This document shows, in pieces, positions 40,274 through 53,812 of a stretch of DNA of 64,000 nt. Below the pieces are notes generated by a model. That model was not told the DNA's origin, ran no database searches, and worked only from the letters and a program-made list of their open reading frames with translations. The first letter of the stretch is position 1; every line of letters starts with the position of its first letter. This stretch comes from Tetranychus cinnabarinus. Its lineage: Eukaryota; Arthropoda; Arachnida; Trombidiformes; Tetranychidae. The position numbers and the translations under genes are program-made. The stretch spans positions 22,382,001 to 22,446,000 of the forward strand of contig WHVY01000001.1 in assembly GCA_022266195.1 (NCBI GenBank). Reading direction: 5' to 3'.

Positions 40274-43200
40274 TTACAATTGAGAATGATCTGAAACATT
40301 TGTAATTGTCTCTGTATAAAGTAACCCCGCCATCGAAGCGCTTATAAAAGTAACTATTGAGCCAGCAATCATTGCTCGTACAGCCATGGAAGCTAATTCA
40401 GATTTCCGATGAGGTATTAATGATCCTATTCCTCCCATTTGGATGCCAATCGCACAGATATTGGAGAAACCACATAAAGCAAAAGTAGCGATAACTTGTG
40501 AACGATCCTGTTGGAATTGAAATAAATATTTTTACAAATTAAATAGCTACTTGACATACAATTGTTCCTCAATATAAATGATACTTACTGATAATTCATT
40601 AGCATTTTTCATTTCAGCAAGTTTTGTGTAAGCAACAAATTCGTTGAGAAAAGTTTTCAAGCCCAGTAGAGAAGCTACTTTTTCAGTATCTTGCCATTCG
40701 ACGCCCATAGCCCAGGCCAAAGGAATGAATAGTCTCGATAAAAGCCACTGTAAATAATTCAAAGCATATTCTTATAACCATGCTACAAGTAAATTTTGAG
40801 TTGATCTTAAATCTAGCGATTTATGATCAAAATACTTAGAATAATATTTACCGTGAAATCAATGTGGCCCAAGTTGATCAAAGATGCAAACCAAGATACA
40901 ATCGAGTTTAAACATTTGATGAATGCTAAAAGAGCAATTAAATTAGCTGCTATATTAGCAACAAGTTTGATGGTTTGAGCAGCTCCATTGACTCCTGCTT
41001 CAAGAGCATTTCTATCAGTTCTGTCGCAAGGAAAAATCAATCAGTTATTGAAATAATATAACAATAAGAATAGAACTTACGATTTTTCAATTTCGATATC
41101 TTCTGATTTTGTTTTACTTTTCGAGGTTTCAGGAAAAATTAGCTTTGCTATTCCAAGTGAAGCTGGAGCAGCCATTACAGATGCTGACAACAAATGACTA
41201 GCATTGATCTAGAATAAGAAAAATGATTACTTGGTTTATCCTTGATATAAATTGGTTATTTTTGTTAAAAAATCAGAAAAATCAGTTTGCTAAATTATAC
41301 CAACATTAGAATGACTAGGTTTTTTGAACTATCAATGTGTATTTGAATGTCAACGATTTAAGAGTATTTTTTCAAAAATTATGTTATCAATAAATTATAA
41401 AACCAAAATTAACTTTTCCCATTGAATATTCACATTATGCAAATATGAGTAGTAAATAGTCAATGTTCAGAAACTGAAAGATTGCTGAACTATTGATGAA
41501 TTGGCTCTACCAAACTCAAAATTACAATTTGTGAATAATCTGGAAAAACATGAAATACGAGAAAATCTAATTTGATCGGAGTTCAATACATTGGTCTAAT
41601 AAGCATGCATGTACATGTATTAACCATGAAGATACCTTCTCGTTTCAACTTGAACTTGACCTTCAATTAGATTATAATGAATAGTCTAATTGCAGTCCTT
41701 GAAATGGATGATCACATTAACAGTGATCATGAGGTAAATTGCCACATTTATATATAGTATAACATACAAAAGTTTCTCAAGGAGTTTAAATGATATAATA
41801 TCTGACTGGTAAAAAATTGACATAGATAATTAAGAAACATTAAACATAAAAGTATCTAAGGACTTTGAACTGCAATTGAAAAAGAACAATTTTATCAGCT
41901 TATTATAATCAGTTCAACTGTTTCACACCTAAAATAATGTTCAAGATTCATTTTTAAGAGACTCAGAAAGATTGGTTTCAAGTTTAGATACATTATATTA
42001 ATTAATCTAAATGAATTTGTAGGATTAGATTCCACTCTTGAGTGGTAGATTAGTAATTAGCAGTATTGAATAATCAAATGTACTCTCCATTCACAACAAT
42101 TTGCTAATATGAAATAATTTTCAACCAATTTTCATTCATTAGATGTAATTAAAAGGCTGTTTGCTAAACCTAAGTAATTTTTAGGTCTTAATGATTCTTT
42201 TAACATTGATTCAGTGGTTGAAAATTAAATGTCAATTAAAATGAAAGGGAAAATAACTAAAAACAAGGTTAACATTATTATTAAATCTGAGATTATAACG
42301 TTTAAGTTACTAAAGTCAACTGATCAGGTGATGCACTAAATAAATGTTTTTCACGATATATGTTATAAATGAATTTATAACGCTATTCAGTTAATATAAA
42401 AATCAAAAGAAAAATAACTACCAAATGTGAATAAAGATAAATGATTAAATTTAGGGATAAAATTTTGTTTTGGATGCTAGACGACTCATGACGACGAAAC
42501 TTGTGATATAAAGAACATTTTTTACAGCTCATTCGAGTTATATCCTTGATTAGACATTCATAGTGACATTCACAATTGTCAAGTGAACTGATAACTAATT
42601 ACAGTTACTCATCAATTATTTTACTGAAACCTCGAGATTTGACGATCCATCAAAAAAATGCAAATGCAAGCAAACAAAATTTAGATGACTAATCATAACA
42701 AATGGGAAAACTATATTAGACATGGCAATATTTTACCGGACTAGACTAGGGTTTAGCGGTGTTTTTGGCATTAGATCTGGTTGACCAATATAAAGCAACT
42801 CATATTTCATCCATCAATCCATCGAGACGATGAACTTACCCCGAAATTGATATACGCCGCCAAAACTGATCCAGCAATTGTAGAAAAACCTTCAGTCATC
42901 ACAGCAAACAACTCGGATTGGGTCATTATAGATAAGTATGGTTTTATCATTAAAGGTGTTTCTGTCTGAAATGATAAAAAAATTGTTTAATTAATTTTAC
43001 CAAAAATTTGTCTGATTGAACGAACCATTCCTAAAAAGATGTTTCCTGCCGCTGCCAGAGACTCACAGGCAGTTGATCCAACAGTGATTTGAAGTAACCA
43101 ACCGAGTTTAATCACCATGATTTGCATGATTCCATAATAATAAAGAACCGAAACAGTGAAGCTAAAAAATATTATGATTGGTAAAACCTGAAAGAAAAAT

Positions 43201-44548
43201 AAGACCGGTTAATCAAATGATATTAAATACACATGAAATTATACTCACTTTGAATGCAAAAATACTTTCAGTGCCAGAAATACCATTTACGAGACTTCCG
43301 AAAACAAATTTAGAGCCTTCATCGGTAAAGTTGAGGAAGGCAACAATTTTATCACCAATACATTGAAAAATTGATTTACCAAGCTGAGTTTTTAAAACTA
43401 AATTAGCCATAAGGAACTGTAAAGTTATTCCCCAAATAACTTGACTCCATTGAATTGCTGGTCGGTTTACAGATAAAAGATATGAGATTCCGATGAAGAT
43501 GAATATTCCACAAGCTGAGATGATCTTTTTATTGTCCGTCCGAGAAAGATAAATTGTGTATAAAACAAATAAAACCATGATAGTGATAAATGCAGCTATT
43601 CGAATGTATCCTTGTAAAATTGGTTGATTCTTGATTGAACGAGTAATTGGTCGCAAAAATCTTTTATAAATAGGTTTGACTATCAACTTTTTAAGTACTA
43701 AATAGTAAATTGCCGTAGCATAAACAATGCTGGTAATTAAAACCAAGAATTTGACGCCTTCGCAACAAGACGGGGACTAAACACAGAGATGAGAAATAAG
43801 ATCAATCAATAATTCCGAATAGTTGAAAAAAGAAATTACAAACCTTTTTCCATGTTTTTTTAATTGCAATCACAAGGTAAAGATTGTAAAGTAGGAAAAG
43901 GATAAACTTGATGGATGCAACATTAGATTTCACAAGACTGATGATTTTTGAAGCAACTAAATTAACAGGATCATATGGGTAGTCATCATCAGGTGCTTGT
44001 TTATCGGGTAGTTTCGCTTTGCTCTGTACATGAATGTATGTTGGTCTAAGCGAAATCGCTCTTGGGTCCTGTTAATAAAATCGAGATTTAGAAATGAAAA
44101 TTTGATACATTAATAAAATTGATCATTTACTTACCAAATCATCCAACTTTTCTTTATCTAACTCATATGCAAGGTTGACATGAGCTTCCTGGGCAAGATT
44201 TGAATGCTTATCACAAATGCTGACTGACTGATTAAATTTACATTGACCATCAATATCAGTAGGGGAAGAGAAAGTTCCGTTTGGCGCGACTGGAACTTCA
44301 TTCACGATTGATGGAGGAATAGATGCTATTGGAAGGGATCCTCGATGATCCAAGCCTGCTCTTGTTCGGTTACCAGAAGCACTTAAAGACAAAGATCGAG
44401 CGAATTTATTTGACTCAGATGAACCATTGAATATTGAAGGCCCATGAATATTACGGCTTGGAGTATATTGATGATATTGAGGATGAAGATAATCAACGTC
44501 ATATAGCTCGTTTCCATTTAGGTCAGTTGGTCTTGTATTGTTTTCCAT
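40274..44548 (-). CDS. Concentrative nucleoside transporter (SLC28/CNT)
   Basis: Nine exons (44548-44135, 44068-43844, 43776-43249, 43187-43026, 42965-42840, 41208-41081, 41020-40852, 40747-40589, 40507-40274) encode 714 residues. CNTs import nucleosides with Na+ or H+. A ~190-residue hydrophilic N-terminus precedes the membrane helices. Family blocks are [34 protein letters not shown] joined to [50 protein letters not shown] and [23 protein letters not shown]. The exon 4 donor is GTTCGT, non-consensus after GT, but the join rebuilds the conserved GM-TE motif. One intron is 1.6 kb (41209-42839), unusually long here. A 5' UTR intron (44574-44688) is likely. Confidence 0.94.
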
Positions 44549-46182
44549 TGATTCCTGTAATGATGATGACAACCTAGGGTCATAAGAGTCACAGAGAAAA
44601 AATGAGGCAAAAAGAAATGGTCAACAATTTTTCACAAGATTGAGTCGGTAACAACTTGAATAAATATTGAAATAAATTTATAACTTACTCTTCACTTCTC
44701 ATGCTTGATCAACTTGTTAACTGGTTAACACTGGCTTCAATAGAAAAGAATTTACTAATTAAAAGAATAAGAAATAAACAATGAGAGTAAGAGACTCAGG
44801 AGATTATGTCCGATCAAACATTAAAATCGGAACAGTTAAATACCAAAGGGTGAAGATAAAGGCAACCTTAATACGTTCAAATCAACCATTAACTGTAACA
44901 ATTAGCTTTTTTACCTAATCAAATAGCTCACTATCACTACCTCACTCTATTCATATAACCTCAAGAGTATTAAGCTCGTTTTTTTTGCTCTTTTATTATA
45001 ATATTAACACTGAGGGCGCTTAAGTGTTCTACTTCTACTTCATTTGATTTTATTAAGCAATAATCATTATCAATGAAATCAACACTTTCAATACTTATTA
45101 TTACCCTGACAATTGAGAATTATAATGATGTTGAATGTTTGTCCATGTAAACGGCAAATTAACAGATCAATGAAACAAAAGGAGAGTCATACAAGATTAA
45201 CCTGCATTAAATTAAACAATGTGGAGGTTTTTGAATCAATTGTTGTGCGTTTATATCTAGCAATACTTTCTGATTTCTTGTAATTGTCGTGAATTAGTTC
45301 GTTTTTGGTTTTGACTTTGAATTTTTAAAAGCAAAGCAATATTAAATTGGATTTATTACATCAATTTTTTATGCTTAGTAAATTGTTTTGATGAGAAGAC
45401 AATCAAAAACCGATAAGATAAGCATAGAAAATAAGTTTTTGAAAATATAAAATGACAATCACGTTAGATTACAAAAATTAAAGACAGTCATTTTTATAAA
45501 GTTAAATGAAAAAAACTTTTTGATTGTAATTCCCGGGAAATTATTTTGAATAAAGCCATTAACGGCGGGTTTTCAACTTGAAGTTATCGCCATCTATTGA
45601 GTGTAATACTCTATAATAGATTTTAGAGTAAAATATTTCAACTGACTTTATAAATGTTAACTTAATAATTAAAGTGACTTGAGTATTTAATTAATTAGGT
45701 TCTGTAAGGCTGAAAAGATATTTAACAGTAACGCAATATTTATGTTAAATTTACAAATTACTTAAATTTCTACCATTTGAAACAATCGGATTATCGATCA
45801 ATACTTAACTTTAATTTCTAACACATTTGATGATTGCGTTTTTTCGTTGTACTGAAAAATTTTTGTTAAATTGTTCAACTCTGGTTGCTAGTTGCTATTA
45901 ATTGCACCTTGATGTAAGTTTAATTGCTTTTAATTAGTTAATAATTGAGACTTTTATTGAAAGTCGAATTGGTATCTATATAGTATCTGGATCTTGCTCA
46001 GGTATGATATGGACTCAATTCGGATACTCATACTTCGGTTTGTTTTTTCATCCTCATCATAACAATGAATTCATCAGTAAATTTTTTAAAATAAATATGG
46101 ACAATATTTTGATTCAAAGTTTACAATCAACTTTTTTCTTTTATCTAATGTGTTTATTCAGGATTTAATTGGTTACCTTATT
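44549..46182. promoter_or_regulatory. Divergent region of nucleoside transporter and INO80D-like gene
   Basis: About 1.6 kb. It likely contains a 5' UTR exon of the transporter ending at 44689, and an untranslated INO80D-like exon spliced to the acceptor at 46160-46161. A CGCCATCTATTGAG motif is at 45588-45601. No coding exon seen. Confidence 0.45.
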
Positions 46183-48282
46183 ATGATACATCCACATTCA
46201 AGTCACACTAATAATCATCTTAATCACCATCATCATCTCCCATTTCATCGAAATAACAAGCATCATCATTGTCAAGAAGATCTCTTCCAATCTTATTCAA
46301 CATTCTCTTCATGTGATGAAGATGAATCATCTATAAATGATGTTAAACCCTTACCCTCCTTGACTATGTCACAACGCGTGATGATCACTCAAGATGTGAA
46401 AATGAGCGATATCCGGAGCCAATTGATCTCACATAAATTACTATTGACCAACCTGATCAAGGTGAAAGAATCTGAAGTGAGAAATTTAGTTAAGAAAACC
46501 AAGCAACGAATAAAAAAAGATGATTTACTGGATGAACCTGATTCAACTTACCTGGACAAGCTTTTGGATTGTAGTAGAAATTCAAGGATTAGCTCAAAGT
46601 TTCCGCATAATTTGATGAGTATTAGGAAAGGTATCTGCTGTTTTGAGGATGATGTATTCAAATGTGACAAACCATCTCTTCCATTTAGTAGGCATTGTCA
46701 ACGGCATATTTTGTATAATGTTGATCAATTACTTTTTGTGAGGTGTACAGCCAAAGATAATGAAACATTAGCTCAATGCTGTAATCCATCATTGGATGTC
46801 TTAGCAGATGAGCCTCTTTGCAACCACCATCGATGGATAAAAAGCTCAACACCTTCAATGCAGGAAGATGATGCTTTAAAAGCCAATGTTATAGGAAGTG
46901 GTAAAGGAAAAGGTAAAATTCAGGCTGGACCTGGTAGACCTGGAAAACGAAGTAAAAAACGTCGTAAACTGATTGGTGGTAAAGGTATTCCAGGTGGGTC
47001 AATTGACAGTATTGACAGTTCTAGTTTTCTTTCTCAAGACTCATCTGATAGCATATTTGTTAATTCTGAAAATTGTGATACTTCTCAAGTACATTTATAC
47101 GCTATCAAGATTGAACCAAATATTGATACTGCAACCTCTCTACCCATTGAAAGTAGCCAACCAAACCAACAAACCTGTATAGTTCCAACCATTCCTCAAA
47201 CAATGCCACTTCAAATGCAACAACAAACCCATCATCAGCATCATCGACCACAACAGCATCAACCAATGCATCTTAATCATGTAGTTCCATCTTCTCACTT
47301 ACCAAATGAAAGAAGTACACTCGATAATTTATCAGTAATTCCTGGTACAACTCTTTTATTGAGAGGTGAACAAACCAGCATAACTCAACCATTAGCTTCG
47401 ACAGTCCCTGTTGTTTTACCAGACGCTACTAGAAATGGTATTATTACTGGTCATCTAGACGGTGTAACTACATTAGCTCCTAGTGATGAAGCATTAGTTG
47501 CTTCACTAGTTGCAGAATTGCCGACTCTTTGTGCAGAAAATGGACCTGAACCTGAGCCTCCAGGATTTGTTGATGCTGATTTAACAGATGTTCTTAATAA
47601 GATACCAGATGATGCATTCAATGATTTGTTTGTGGACAATTTGAAAAATGGTGATATTCCTAGTAAAGAAGAGTCAGAAGCTTTAGAGCAAGCATTAGCT
47701 GCTGTCAGTAAAAATGTACAATATCTTTCAGTAGCTGCGGCTGCTGTTGGTGGATCGAGATCAGCTGTAAATAATGCTTCAAGAGAAGGGATTACTTCTG
47801 TTACCTCTACAACTGTGATTAACGGTGATTCCAATTATTATTCTCATGCAGCCCAACATCATAATCATCATGGTACGGTTAATGGTGAAATACCTCAGCT
47901 TTCTCATCATCAGACGCTCCCTGTAAATACATTGACAACTCCATCGTCTCAATTAACACACCAACCACCAACACAACCGCCGCCACCAACATTATCTTCC
48001 TCATCCTCTACATCTTCTGCACCGCCATCATCCATATCATCTTCTCATGATCTAGCCAATCGATCTATTGCTTCAACTTCGTTAAACCTTAATGAAAATG
48101 ATATTCTCGGTTTAGCCAATAACATTTTAACCTCATTGACAACCGAACAACAACAACATTTAAATGGATTGATTGATGGAGCATTGGCCTCGGGTACTTT
48201 AACACCGCCAACAATTAAGTCAGCTTTGGCGTCATTATCTAGCTTACAGCAAGAAAGTGAATCTTGCGAGACGCATTTATGA
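46183..48282 (+). CDS. INO80 complex subunit D-like protein
   Basis: One coding exon of 699 residues, entered at an acceptor (46160-46161) just before the ATG. INO80D is an accessory subunit of the INO80 chromatin remodeller. A C3Hc3H zinc-finger module lies at about 150-215: CCF....FKCDKPSLPFSRHCQRHILYNVDQLLFVRCTAKD, then CC..SLDV....LCNHH. A Lys/Arg-rich KRSKKRRK stretch follows. The C-terminal half has the family block DVLNKIPDDAFNDLF...NGDIPSKEESEALEQALAAV (about 467-510). The rest is low complexity, with His-rich N-terminus and Gln, His, Pro and Ser runs. The first C3Hc3H finger found at the N-terminus of vertebrate INO80D is not encoded here. KANSL2 shares the finger but not the C-terminal block. 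Confidence 0.8.
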   Translation: MIHPHSSHTNNHLNHHHHLPFHRNNKHHHCQEDLFQSYSTFSSCDEDESSINDVKPLPSLTMSQRVMITQDVKMSDIRSQLISHKLLLTNLIKVKESEVRNLVKKTKQRIKKDDLLDEPDSTYLDKLLDCSRNSRISSKFPHNLMSIRKGICCFEDDVFKCDKPSLPFSRHCQRHILYNVDQLLFVRCTAKDNETLAQCCNPSLDVLADEPLCNHHRWIKSSTPSMQEDDALKANVIGSGKGKGKIQAGPGRPGKRSKKRRKLIGGKGIPGGSIDSIDSSSFLSQDSSDSIFVNSENCDTSQVHLYAIKIEPNIDTATSLPIESSQPNQQTCIVPTIPQTMPLQMQQQTHHQHHRPQQHQPMHLNHVVPSSHLPNERSTLDNLSVIPGTTLLLRGEQTSITQPLASTVPVVLPDATRNGIITGHLDGVTTLAPSDEALVASLVAELPTLCAENGPEPEPPGFVDADLTDVLNKIPDDAFNDLFVDNLKNGDIPSKEESEALEQALAAVSKNVQYLSVAAAAVGGSRSAVNNASREGITSVTSTTVINGDSNYYSHAAQHHNHHGTVNGEIPQLSHHQTLPVNTLTTPSSQLTHQPPTQPPPPTLSSSSSTSSAPPSSISSSHDLANRSIASTSLNLNENDILGLANNILTSLTTEQQQHLNGLIDGALASGTLTPPTIKSALASLSSLQQESESCETHL

Positions 48283-49453
48283 CCCTTTACAACAATAACC
48301 AATCATTTAATAACCAGCTTGAAAAATTTCGCTCTTTCGCCAATTTCTCGACTGCAATCTGAAAAATAAAAGTTTTACTCAATGTTCAACCTAAACTGGA
48401 TCTACTGATAACCTACTTGGTCGTGATTATTTTTTACCTGAAGCTGATTTTTCATCAAAATCATAGCTTTGTCCTGGTCTTCGATTGTTGAGAAATAGTG
48501 ACAACGATTTCTTGAATTACGGTGATTAGAATTCAAGAATAAATCTAAATAATTGTCCATCAATATTTATTATTATTTTCCTCTAACCTCCACTTATCTA
48601 CTTGTTTTAAATTGCGGATAAACAAAACTCAACTCCAAGTTTACTTACTTTCAAAAGTAATTATCGAAAGTGTTCTGATGAATCTCGTATATCCGGTGTT
48701 GATAATTTTTCTCGATTGACTTCATCAACTAAATTGCTTTTGGATACACAAAAAATGGACGATTGATAAGTAAATACAAGCCGAATCAATTGTTCTCCTA
48801 TTGTGATTTCATTTTATAAATTTCATCTGACGGGATGATAGTTCATCATCAAATGTACATTGGCTTCGAAATTAAAGACTGGACTGAAATGATAGAATAG
48901 ATTGATATACGAAATGATAAAATTTGCTTGGACAAATCAACCAATTAATAAATAGTTCTTCGCAATCAATCTAGTTTAAGAGATTTAATTTTCTTCGTTG
49001 TTTTTCACAGGTTAATTTTCGCTTTAATTGTTGATAATCTATTACAAAACATTTTGAACCTTTTTTTCTCTTTGTAATACCGATTCACTTTCATTTTTTT
49101 CTCGATCAAATAACCATTTATTTTACCGATTGTATGGAAGAAAATTGTAATTATTGTGGTTAATATAATCATTATCATCTCCATCATCTAAATTATCATT
49201 TTAGATGTCTTTATAAAAGACATAATTGTATCGTAAATATCTTTTTTTCTTTGCTTAATCATGCAAAGATTTAATAAAATCCAAAGAATTATTTCAAAAA
49301 CAAATTTTATTATTAAATGGTGAAATTAAAGATAGTTTTTTAGGGGGGAATAATTAAATAGGGTTGCTAACTTTGGATCATCTTCACTTATTTTAATAAA
49401 TTAGAGATTCCATAGCTCGTTTTGGAATGATTAATTTGATTAACGCGTATCAT
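48283..49453. other. 3' flanks of convergent INO80D-like and LOTUS-Tudor genes
   Basis: About 1.2 kb, very AT-rich with T-runs. No exon or repeat recognised. Confidence 0.5.
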
Positions 49454-52400
49454 TTATTGTACGTTTTGTCCATCAACACTACTGGAAGGCTCTTCTGATC
49501 CACTTTTATTCTTTATTTGTAGACGCCTAAGAGTTGATATCATTTTTCTAGGATTAACTCGCGTTGGTTTGCGAAGTGGTCGATGTACATCATTACTGGG
49601 GATCATGACGTCATTTTTAGAAGGATGTGTCGCCTCCTCGTCAATTATTGCTAAACCACTTTCAATAAGCTGTTTGTGCAGAAAAACGTAGCCAAGTGAA
49701 GTTTTGGCACATACTTCAGCTTCGAATCTGACAGATTCTTTTGCTTGAGATGATCTACGTTTATGTAGACGGCATAAAATATTCTCTTTTTGATTTAAAG
49801 CCCGATTCATGAAATCTAGAACTTCATCTTTGGCATTTGAAGGCCACTTGTCAGTCTTTGGTCGGATTCCTCTAAGTGAAAGGCGAATTGCTTGAGAAGG
49901 AAGATAGCTAAATTCCTTTTTCATCAGCCTTAGCTTACATGATTCAATGTATTGCTCACCACCAAAGTCAATAAACGCTACCTTGACCTTTTTCTTGTCT
50001 GGTTCTACTTTAACAATTTTTACTCGATGCCAACAATTATCGACATCAAAAGCGGCAGTACAGAAGAAATTTTCTCGCAGGTAGAAAATTGGAACATCAT
50101 AATCTCTACAGGAAGGCGATAAATCGGCATAAAATTTCAATTTGTGCATGAGAGTATCCAGCGCATCAGAATGATATTTGCCAACCAAGTTTACAAATAT
50201 GCAGTTTGGGTTGACAACAGAAGTTAAAATTATCTGATGCCAAACGTCTTCATCGACGGTGGCTTGGTCAACGTCCACTTCTGAAATGATATCTCCAGGC
50301 AGGACTACATTATCAGGCACAATCATCTGCTTTAAAGCATCATATTGATTATTATTTACACAAATATCAACCCATTGGGTTTGCCAGTCATCTTGTAAAC
50401 TAACAGTGATATCATCACCTGAATAACTTCCTTCCAATTTTATTGGAAGTTCTTTGGACAAATGTTCGAACATGTCAGAGTAATCTTTATAATCATACAC
50501 ACAAGGATCAAGGCTTTCTTTGAAGTTTAAGTAAAAATCAGTAGAAAAGTTGGAAATCGAAATTCCTTCAGTTGCTTTCATTAATAAAGCCATAATTTTC
50601 AGCTTGAAAGACCATCTTTGTTGCTTCTCACTTAGTGGACCTTGATTGGTTTTTGCATGGTATGCGTCAACTCTTTGACGAACCTCTGGGGGCACTTGAT
50701 TAGAGTTGTAGATGATGGCGTCACAATCATTCTCTTGTCCACTCCTTGCATCTGCTGGATCAACAAAAAATAATGAAGGTAGACCATAAAATATGTCAAT
50801 CAAGGAGAAATAGCCCCAATTTGTGGGTTCCAAAGGTGCTCCAGAAATATTTTCATATTCCGATAGGAAATTTTCGGCAGTGATACCGTGAGGATATTTT
50901 TCTAGAATTTTTTTAAAATAAGAAATCGCAGTTGAAGGGAAATTTTCAAGAGCTTCACTGTCAATTCCGTTTTGGACCTCTACGCGAATATCACTGGGAT
51001 TATCACTTAGACTAACAACTTTTCTAGGAGGAGCACTCGCTACATCATCTGGACCTGAAAGATAATTTAAAAAAATTAAACCTGGTTTACCTGATCTCAA
51101 ACGCAAGAGATTCAGAACGCATAAAAACGCAGAAGGAAGCAAGAAAATAGGGTGGAACATGTAAAGATATACAGAGGAATAAGCAATTTGTTACTTTAAT
51201 TTAGAACTATCCTGGCAAATAAAAATATTTAATCACAATTCAGAATTGATAATTTTATTTAATTAGCACATAGATATCAGCAAAACTCAAAGATAACAAA
51301 TAACTGAAAATTTCCAACACACACACTAAACGCTATAAAATATGCTCAGAATATTTAATATAGGACTTTTAAGTAAATTACAAGTATAATCAATAAAACT
51401 ATTACTAGTCACTGAGAGAACAAAAAAGGATTGAGTAACAAAGTTGAATCTCTAACAATAGTTAATGTACCCTTCCATTGAATTACAGCGAATTCATGAC
51501 AACTAATTAGAAACATAAAATATGACGAGAGAGATACGATGTAAAAGCTTGAAAAATGGATGTATCTTACCTTTAGCATCATTTTTGGGTGGGTTTTTTG
51601 ACGGCTTTGGCGTTTCAGGTTTTTTTATTGGGTTATCGACCAGCTTAACAATATAAAATTTCCGCGAGGGATGAAGCTCAACTTTACAAATGTGGCTAAT
51701 GGTGCTAAGAGCGTGTTGAAGATCAGAGAACCCTCTAGCATGAGGATCTAAAGTTTGCTGATACTTTTTTTCATAAAGAGTTTTCAGGAAATTCAAATTG
51801 ATGCCCTCTTTGCCATGATCTTTTAATAATTCTTTGATATTTGCCACGTCTTGAGCAGAGAGAAAAGGTGCTGTGGCCCGAACATTATTAGGTGGCCCAG
51901 GAGGCGGTCTATTACTGGACAAGCCTTGGGTGTTATTAACTTGCAAAGCTTTTAGAGGTTGCTTTGATACTTGAACATGTCGAGTAGGTCTTGGTCGCTG
52001 AACTGATGGTCGCTGAACTGCTGGTCTTGAACCCCACTCATCTAAATCATTTTGTTCTAACCCAGCGGGAAGAACAGGCCGTGAATTTACGGATTGACTA
52101 CTTGGACGATTGATAGGAAGTCTCCTAGTGACAGGTGGATTCCAGTAATTTGTTGAAGGCCTTATATTATATCGGTGTCCACTATAATAATTATTATAGC
52201 CTCCGTGACCGCCGTAGCCTCCAAATGGCTTCTTTTTCTTTCTTTTAGTGGTTGCTTTTTGTTGCATGACCATTTCTTGAATGTGGACTGTATCATCATC
52301 AAATCTTGCACGATATACAGGTTCACCATAGAGGTTTGGTTGTTTGATCAATACATCACTCATGGAGTCCAAAAAATCTCTAGGATTTTTATAACCAAAT

Positions 52401-52543
52401 ATTGTACAAGGAAGAAAAGTCCCTTCAAGCTCCTTGAAATCCTTTTGGATTTGATCTAAACTGATTCCATGTTTATAAGGGATTATAATGGATTTAATAA
52501 CGGTTTTGAATTTGTCCAGCTTGTCTTTTAATGCTGGATCCAT
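49454..52543 (-). CDS. LOTUS-Tudor domain protein (TDRD5/Tejas-like)
   Basis: Two exons (52543-51571, 51054-49454) encode 857 residues. Such proteins sit in germ granules, recruit Vasa helicase through LOTUS and bind methyl-arginine of Piwi proteins through Tudor. LOTUS 1 is at about 5-95 (KFKTVIKSIIIPYKHGISLDQIQKDFKEL). A GGYGGHGG and Pro/Arg-rich linker follows. LOTUS 2 is at about 245-310 (IKELLKDHGKEGINLNFLKTLYEKKY) and LOTUS 3 at about 360-430 (FKKILEKYPHGITAENFLSEYE). A weaker fourth lies at about 465-545. The Tudor region (about 590-730) has VKVAFIDFGGEQYIE. The ~515-base intron restores phase at GPDD. The single Tudor and several LOTUS domains favour TDRD5/Tejas over TDRD7, which has more Tudors. 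Confidence 0.86.
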
Positions 52544-53812
52544 ATTTATTCCAATAACGTTAACTAGATTGAACAAAAAAAAACGAAACTGAGTAATCGA
52601 AAAACACAATCCAAATAAATTTGTCGCTGGTAACTGTGGTAAACCACTTGGTTCTTAAAACTGAGAAAAGACACCAAGCCGGAGCAAGTGATGAAATTAA
52701 ATGACGACGAATCTGGCTGTAAAAGAGAAGAAGGTTCAAATTTTAATGCATGTATCTACTGACATCTAACGGTTATTCTGATTAGTTTTATCTTTGAATT
52801 TGTAGCTTAATTATTAATTAAATGTTTGCCTTGAAACTCGAATAAAGTGTTTAAAGTACTATAATTAAATTAGCGTCTAGATAACTTAACAATATTTAAT
52901 AATTTACATAAATTGAAAATAAATATTTGCAGAAAAAGATTTCTAAGAATTCTATCAACCAAATAGAATAATCTGAGCTTGGGTTAACAAGAAGACGCCA
53001 TCATTTTTAAATAGCTTATCATATATTTTTAAATTGAATGTTAAGATGTCTCTGTAAGTAATTGATGAATTTGATAATGGGGTGAGAAAAGATAATAATC
53101 TCCAAAATTAATGGAAAATCTGGCTAAATATATTAGTTCAATTTAACTATTGAAGATACAAGATAAGATACAAGAGTATAACAGTATTGTTACTTGTTGA
53201 TTATTTAAATAAACAGATATTGATGCATAAATAATTTTTTTGATAAATTGTTTTAACCTTCGGACTTTTTTTCATTAATTTTTACTTTAAATGATCAGTA
53301 CTTTACTCTCAATCATCATGAATAACCTGAAAAAATTAAAAATTATTGAAATTCTCATTCATTTCCCATGAATGAAAGTATTGAACATTTGCTCTTTTTT
53401 GGTGCTGCCATCTTTATCGAAATAAAAGAAAATGAAAGAAAATTCAAGCGAAATGATTAATTTGTTTAATCTTTCAACGATTATTCACTATTATAAATCT
53501 TACATCATTCGTCCAAAAATGTTTAGACTTAATTGCTGGACTTAATCTTGTTACTATGAAATTGAATCCACAAGAGAGACATTTAGATCTAATGCGGTAA
53601 AATCACACAAAATAAGAGGTTATTTTAAAAAAGGCGCGTATATAAAGAGCGCGATTTTTTCAGATTACATGTTTCATTGATTACATAGTAACGCCAGGTT
53701 TAGACTCCTTTATCCTCTGAAACCTCGTACTAAACAGTTGATCAGTTTAACTGTGTATTGCTTGTGTTTGATTAATTTATCTGGCTCGTAATATTTTCAG
53801 TGTTCTCAAGTC
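52544..53812. promoter_or_regulatory. Divergent region of LOTUS-Tudor and PHF7-like genes
   Basis: About 1.27 kb separating two probable germline genes transcribed away from each other. It holds an ACGCCATC motif near 52995 and a TGCCATCTTT motif near 53406. No coding exon recognised. A shared promoter is possible but the distance is not short. Confidence 0.45.
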
